Shown here: piece by piece, positions 61,741 to 64,000 of the stretch | Position numbering within the stretch: position 1 is the first letter of the stretch | Layout: each line of letters opens with the position of its first letter | Source of the DNA: Ophioceras dolichostomum | Taxonomy: Eukaryota > Ascomycota > Sordariomycetes > Magnaporthales > Ophioceraceae | NCBI GenBank assembly: GCA_003049485.1 | Contig: PYST01000021.1 | Location: 1-64,000, forward strand | Length of the DNA stretch: 64,000 nucleotides | Direction: 5' to 3' | Position numbers and translations under genes: made by a program | The notes under the pieces: generated by a model | Told to the model about the DNA's origin: nothing | Seen by the model: only the letters and a program-made list of their open reading frames with translations | Databases searched by the model: none

Positions 61741-64000
61741 TCACATAAGGCTACTCCTCCCACCAACCTCCATGCTCCCCTGCCCATCCCTCATTTCCCC
61801 GCTCCTCCCCACCACGAACTCACGATATATCCTCGCCAGCCGCGCCCTCTCCTCGGCGCTGATGCTCGCCCGCGTCTCGCCGAGCGCCTTGACGATGTGC
61901 TTCCAGCCGATCACGACCTGGTCCCCTTGCTTTTCCCCCCCGTTCCGCGCGTCGGCCCCGCCGCCGCCGCCGCCGTCCTCCCCGGACCACGACCCGGCGG
62001 CCCGAGCGGCCTTAGCGCGCTTCCTCGCGAGCTTGATGCCCTCCAGCTTGGCGAGGATGGCGGCCTGCTCGGCCAGCTCGGCGGACCGGCTGGTGGCGGT
62101 TGACGACGAGTCCTGCTGCTGCTGCTGCTGCTGGGCACCATACCGGAATTTCACAAAGCTACGACGGCCACCAGACGAAGAAGAGGAGGAGGAGGCGGCT
62201 GCGGCGGCGGTGTTTTTTCGGCCATCCTCCCTCCGCCTGCCCGATGAAGCGCCGCCGCCACCGGCGGACGACGACGACTGCTCCCCGCCCAGGACGTCGT
62301 GGATGGCCTCAAGCTGCGCGTTGGACACCAGAGCCTGCAGGTCCGCGCCCGTCAGCCCCTCCGTCCGACGCGCCAGCTCCATGAGGTCGTCCTCGGCGGA
62401 GAGCACGTCCTCGCTCATGTTCGCCTTCTTCGCCAGCGCCTTGATGATGTCGAGCCTGTCCTCCGCGTTGGGGAAATCGCACAGAAGCGACTTGTCCAGC
62501 CGCCCGGGCCTCAGCAGCGCCGGGTCGATCAGGTCCGGCCTCGACGTCGCGGCCAGGACGTACACGCCGGACAGGCCCTCAGCGCCGTCCATCTGCGTCA
62601 GCAGCTGGTTCACCACCCGGTCCGTGACGCCCGTGGAGTCGTGCCCGCGCTTGGGCGCGATGGAATCGAACTCGTCGAAGAACAGCACGCACGGCTTTGC
62701 GGCCTGCGCCCTCTCGAACAGGTCGCGCACGCTCTTCTCGGACGCGCCGATGTACTTGTTCAAGATCTCGGGGCCCTTGACGCTGATGAAGTTGAGCCCG
62801 CACTCCCCGGCCACGGCGCTGGCGAGGAGCGTCTTGCCGCAGCCCGGGTAGCCGTAGAGCAGGAGGCCCGACCGCAGCCGCAGCGGGCACTGCGCGAAGA
62901 TGGGCGCGTACTTGGTCGGGTACTGCAGCGTCTCGAGCAGCACGCGCCGCGTCTCGCCCAGGCCGCCGATGGAGTCGAATGTCGTGGACGAGCTCTGCAG
63001 GCGCACGTTGTGGAGCGAGGCAGGGGTGAAGCCCTTGAGGGCCTCCTCGAAATCCTGCCAGCCGAGCGGGACACCGCCGCTGGTCTCGTCGTCGTGCACA
63101 TCCAGCGATTCGGCGAGAGTTCGACTCAGTGCCGCGTTGCGGGCACGCGTGACCAACAGCACGAGATCGCCAGGCATGTACCCGTCCGTCTTCCCGGCGA
63201 CGTCCAGGAAGTCAAGGTCAGGCTGAAGCACGAACCCATCGGTCCTCGGAGATGCAACAGTTTGCCGTCGTCGGCAATTCGCCTGGCTCGTCGAGCCGTC
63301 CATCATCCAGGCATCCTCATCGCCACCACTCATGCTGCCGTCTGCCGTTGGGGGACGGCTGCCCACGCTCCCAGCCCGTCCTCCCTGCTCTGTCTCGTCC
63401 GCGGCAACGGCGCCCTGCCTGGTGATCGCCTCCATAATCTTCCTCCTCACATCCTTATCCGGCGACTTCAGTTCCACGATCTCACGGACGACATGCCCAC
63501 CAATGATCACGCTGTTGACTGAATCCTTCCCCTGCGCGGTAGCCAGCAGGACCACGCCGCTGTCCTTGCCGCAGTACTGCCTGACGACAGCGCAGAGCGC
63601 CTCGCTGACCTGCCTGCTGCGGCTGTTGTCGTTGCCGACCTGCAGCTCTGTCTCGACGGGGCACAACTTGTCCACGTCGTCAAGGATCACGAGCGACTCG
63701 CCCCCCAACCGGGCCCCCCAGCTCGCGCCCAGGAACACACGATTCAGCGTCTCACGGATGGTCGACACCCTGCTTTCGTCGTTTACGAGACTGCGGCAGG
63801 AGAAGTACGTGGTGTGGAAGAACGCGTCGCGCTTCAGCGATGATGCCATCTCCTTGACAACAGACGTCTTTCCGGAGCCTAAGCCTCCGGTGAGGAGGAC
63901 CGAAGACATATGGAGCAGATTCGAGTGCAGTTCGCGGATGAGCGGGTCGATGCCGACGAGAACACGGCTCGGACTACCGGGTGCGGTGTCATCTTGCGCT
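61741..64000 (-). CDS. PEX1: Peroxisomal AAA+ ATPase PEX1, N-terminus outside window
   Basis: The minus-strand frame is open from the window end to the stop at 61741, so 753 C-terminal residues are present and the N-terminal adaptor-binding region is missing. The D1 ring shows VLLTGGLGSGKTSVVKEM (Walker A) and SLVILDDVDKL (Walker B). The D2 ring shows LLLYGYPGCGKTLLASAVAG, VLFFDEFDSIAPKRG and AATSRPDLIDPALLRPGRLD, with FDSIGGLGETRRVL leading into D2. Known role: with Pex6 forms the hexameric motor, tethered by Pex26/Pex15, that pulls ubiquitinated Pex5 out of the peroxisomal membrane. The C-terminal 150 residues contain Ser, Gln and Gly runs that look disordered. The D1 Walker B reads DD rather than DE, in line with the usually degenerate D1. 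Confidence 0.95.
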   Translation of the reverse strand, partial: AQDDTAPGSPSRVLVGIDPLIRELHSNLLHMSSVLLTGGLGSGKTSVVKEMASSLKRDAFFHTTYFSCRSLVNDESRVSTIRETLNRVFLGASWGARLGGESLVILDDVDKLCPVETELQVGNDNSRSRQVSEALCAVVRQYCGKDSGVVLLATAQGKDSVNSVIIGGHVVREIVELKSPDKDVRRKIMEAITRQGAVAADETEQGGRAGSVGSRPPTADGSMSGGDEDAWMMDGSTSQANCRRRQTVASPRTDGFVLQPDLDFLDVAGKTDGYMPGDLVLLVTRARNAALSRTLAESLDVHDDETSGGVPLGWQDFEEALKGFTPASLHNVRLQSSSTTFDSIGGLGETRRVLLETLQYPTKYAPIFAQCPLRLRSGLLLYGYPGCGKTLLASAVAGECGLNFISVKGPEILNKYIGASEKSVRDLFERAQAAKPCVLFFDEFDSIAPKRGHDSTGVTDRVVNQLLTQMDGAEGLSGVYVLAATSRPDLIDPALLRPGRLDKSLLCDFPNAEDRLDIIKALAKKANMSEDVLSAEDDLMELARRTEGLTGADLQALVSNAQLEAIHDVLGGEQSSSSAGGGGASSGRRREDGRKNTAAAAASSSSSSSGGRRSFVKFRYGAQQQQQQQDSSSTATSRSAELAEQAAILAKLEGIKLARKRAKAARAAGSWSGEDGGGGGGADARNGGEKQGDQVVIGWKHIVKALGETRASISAEERARLARIYREFVVGRSGEMRDGQGSMEVGGRSSLM

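Noticed and set aside
62299..63522. A 407-codon plus-strand frame opposite PEX1
   Set aside because: Antisense shadow of the two AAA+ rings.
1..64000. Prokaryote-style systems: CRISPR arrays, operons, ribosome binding sites, insertion sequences
   Set aside because: The window has spliced nuclear genes throughout; no regularly spaced repeats with unique spacers and no transposase core were seen.

Overview
The window is nuclear DNA of a filamentous ascomycete (Pezizomycotina, most likely a Sordariomycete). The signs are short GT-AG introns (mostly 50-110 nt) that join neighbouring reading frames in phase, densely packed genes on both strands, GC-rich third positions, and lineage-typical proteins: a Pil1-type eisosome protein, a fungal hexokinase starting MVGLG, VTC4, RMT2, a DUF7053-type protein and MCF-starting orphan proteins. 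No rRNA, tRNA, CRISPR array, intact transposon or viral gene was seen. Every exon boundary below was derived by eye from splice signals, phase and expected protein continuity; none has transcript support.

Region 1-6,900 is the accessory-looking part. It holds the 3' end of a CHAT-domain (caspase-like) protein, a CCHC zinc-knuckle scrap that may be transposon debris, a decayed Dal5-type MFS transporter with nonsense codons and frameshifts, and one orphan gene. From about 7,000 the window becomes a conventional housekeeping block: PXR1/PINX1 (-), a small coiled-coil protein (+), COX17 (-), TEL2 (-), UBA3 (+), RPC40/AC40 (-), the complex I 49-kDa subunit (+), a long Cys-rich MCF protein (-), COQ6 (-), a PIL1-family protein (-), a tiny His-rich MCF protein (-), OST1 (-), hexokinase (+), RMT2 (-), VTC4 (+), cystathionine gamma-synthase (+), MCM4 (-), coatomer zeta (+), SUA5 (-), a GCK/STE20-type kinase (-), an MDR-family oxidoreductase (+), a DUF7053-type protein (+) and, running off the right end, PEX1 (-).

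The genes do not form a pathway or a biosynthetic cluster. Three act in mitochondria (COX17, complex I, COQ6). Others serve replication and telomeres (MCM4, TEL2, PXR1), transcription and translation (RPC40, RMT2, SUA5), neddylation (UBA3), secretion (OST1, coatomer zeta), the plasma membrane (PIL1 family), vacuolar polyphosphate (VTC4), carbon and sulfur metabolism (hexokinase, cystathionine gamma-synthase) and peroxisomes (PEX1).

I did not find a clearly new multi-gene system. The most interesting observations are at the level of gene architecture and regulation: a 6-nt internal microexon in UBA3, a start codon apparently split by an intron in the PIL1-family gene, a 1.2-kb first intron in hexokinase, repeat-bearing long introns in the complex I gene, a tight cluster of MCB-like elements in front of MCM4, palindromic TAGGTACCTA-type motifs scattered through intergenic DNA, two uncharacterised MCF-starting fungal proteins, and the decayed transporter.
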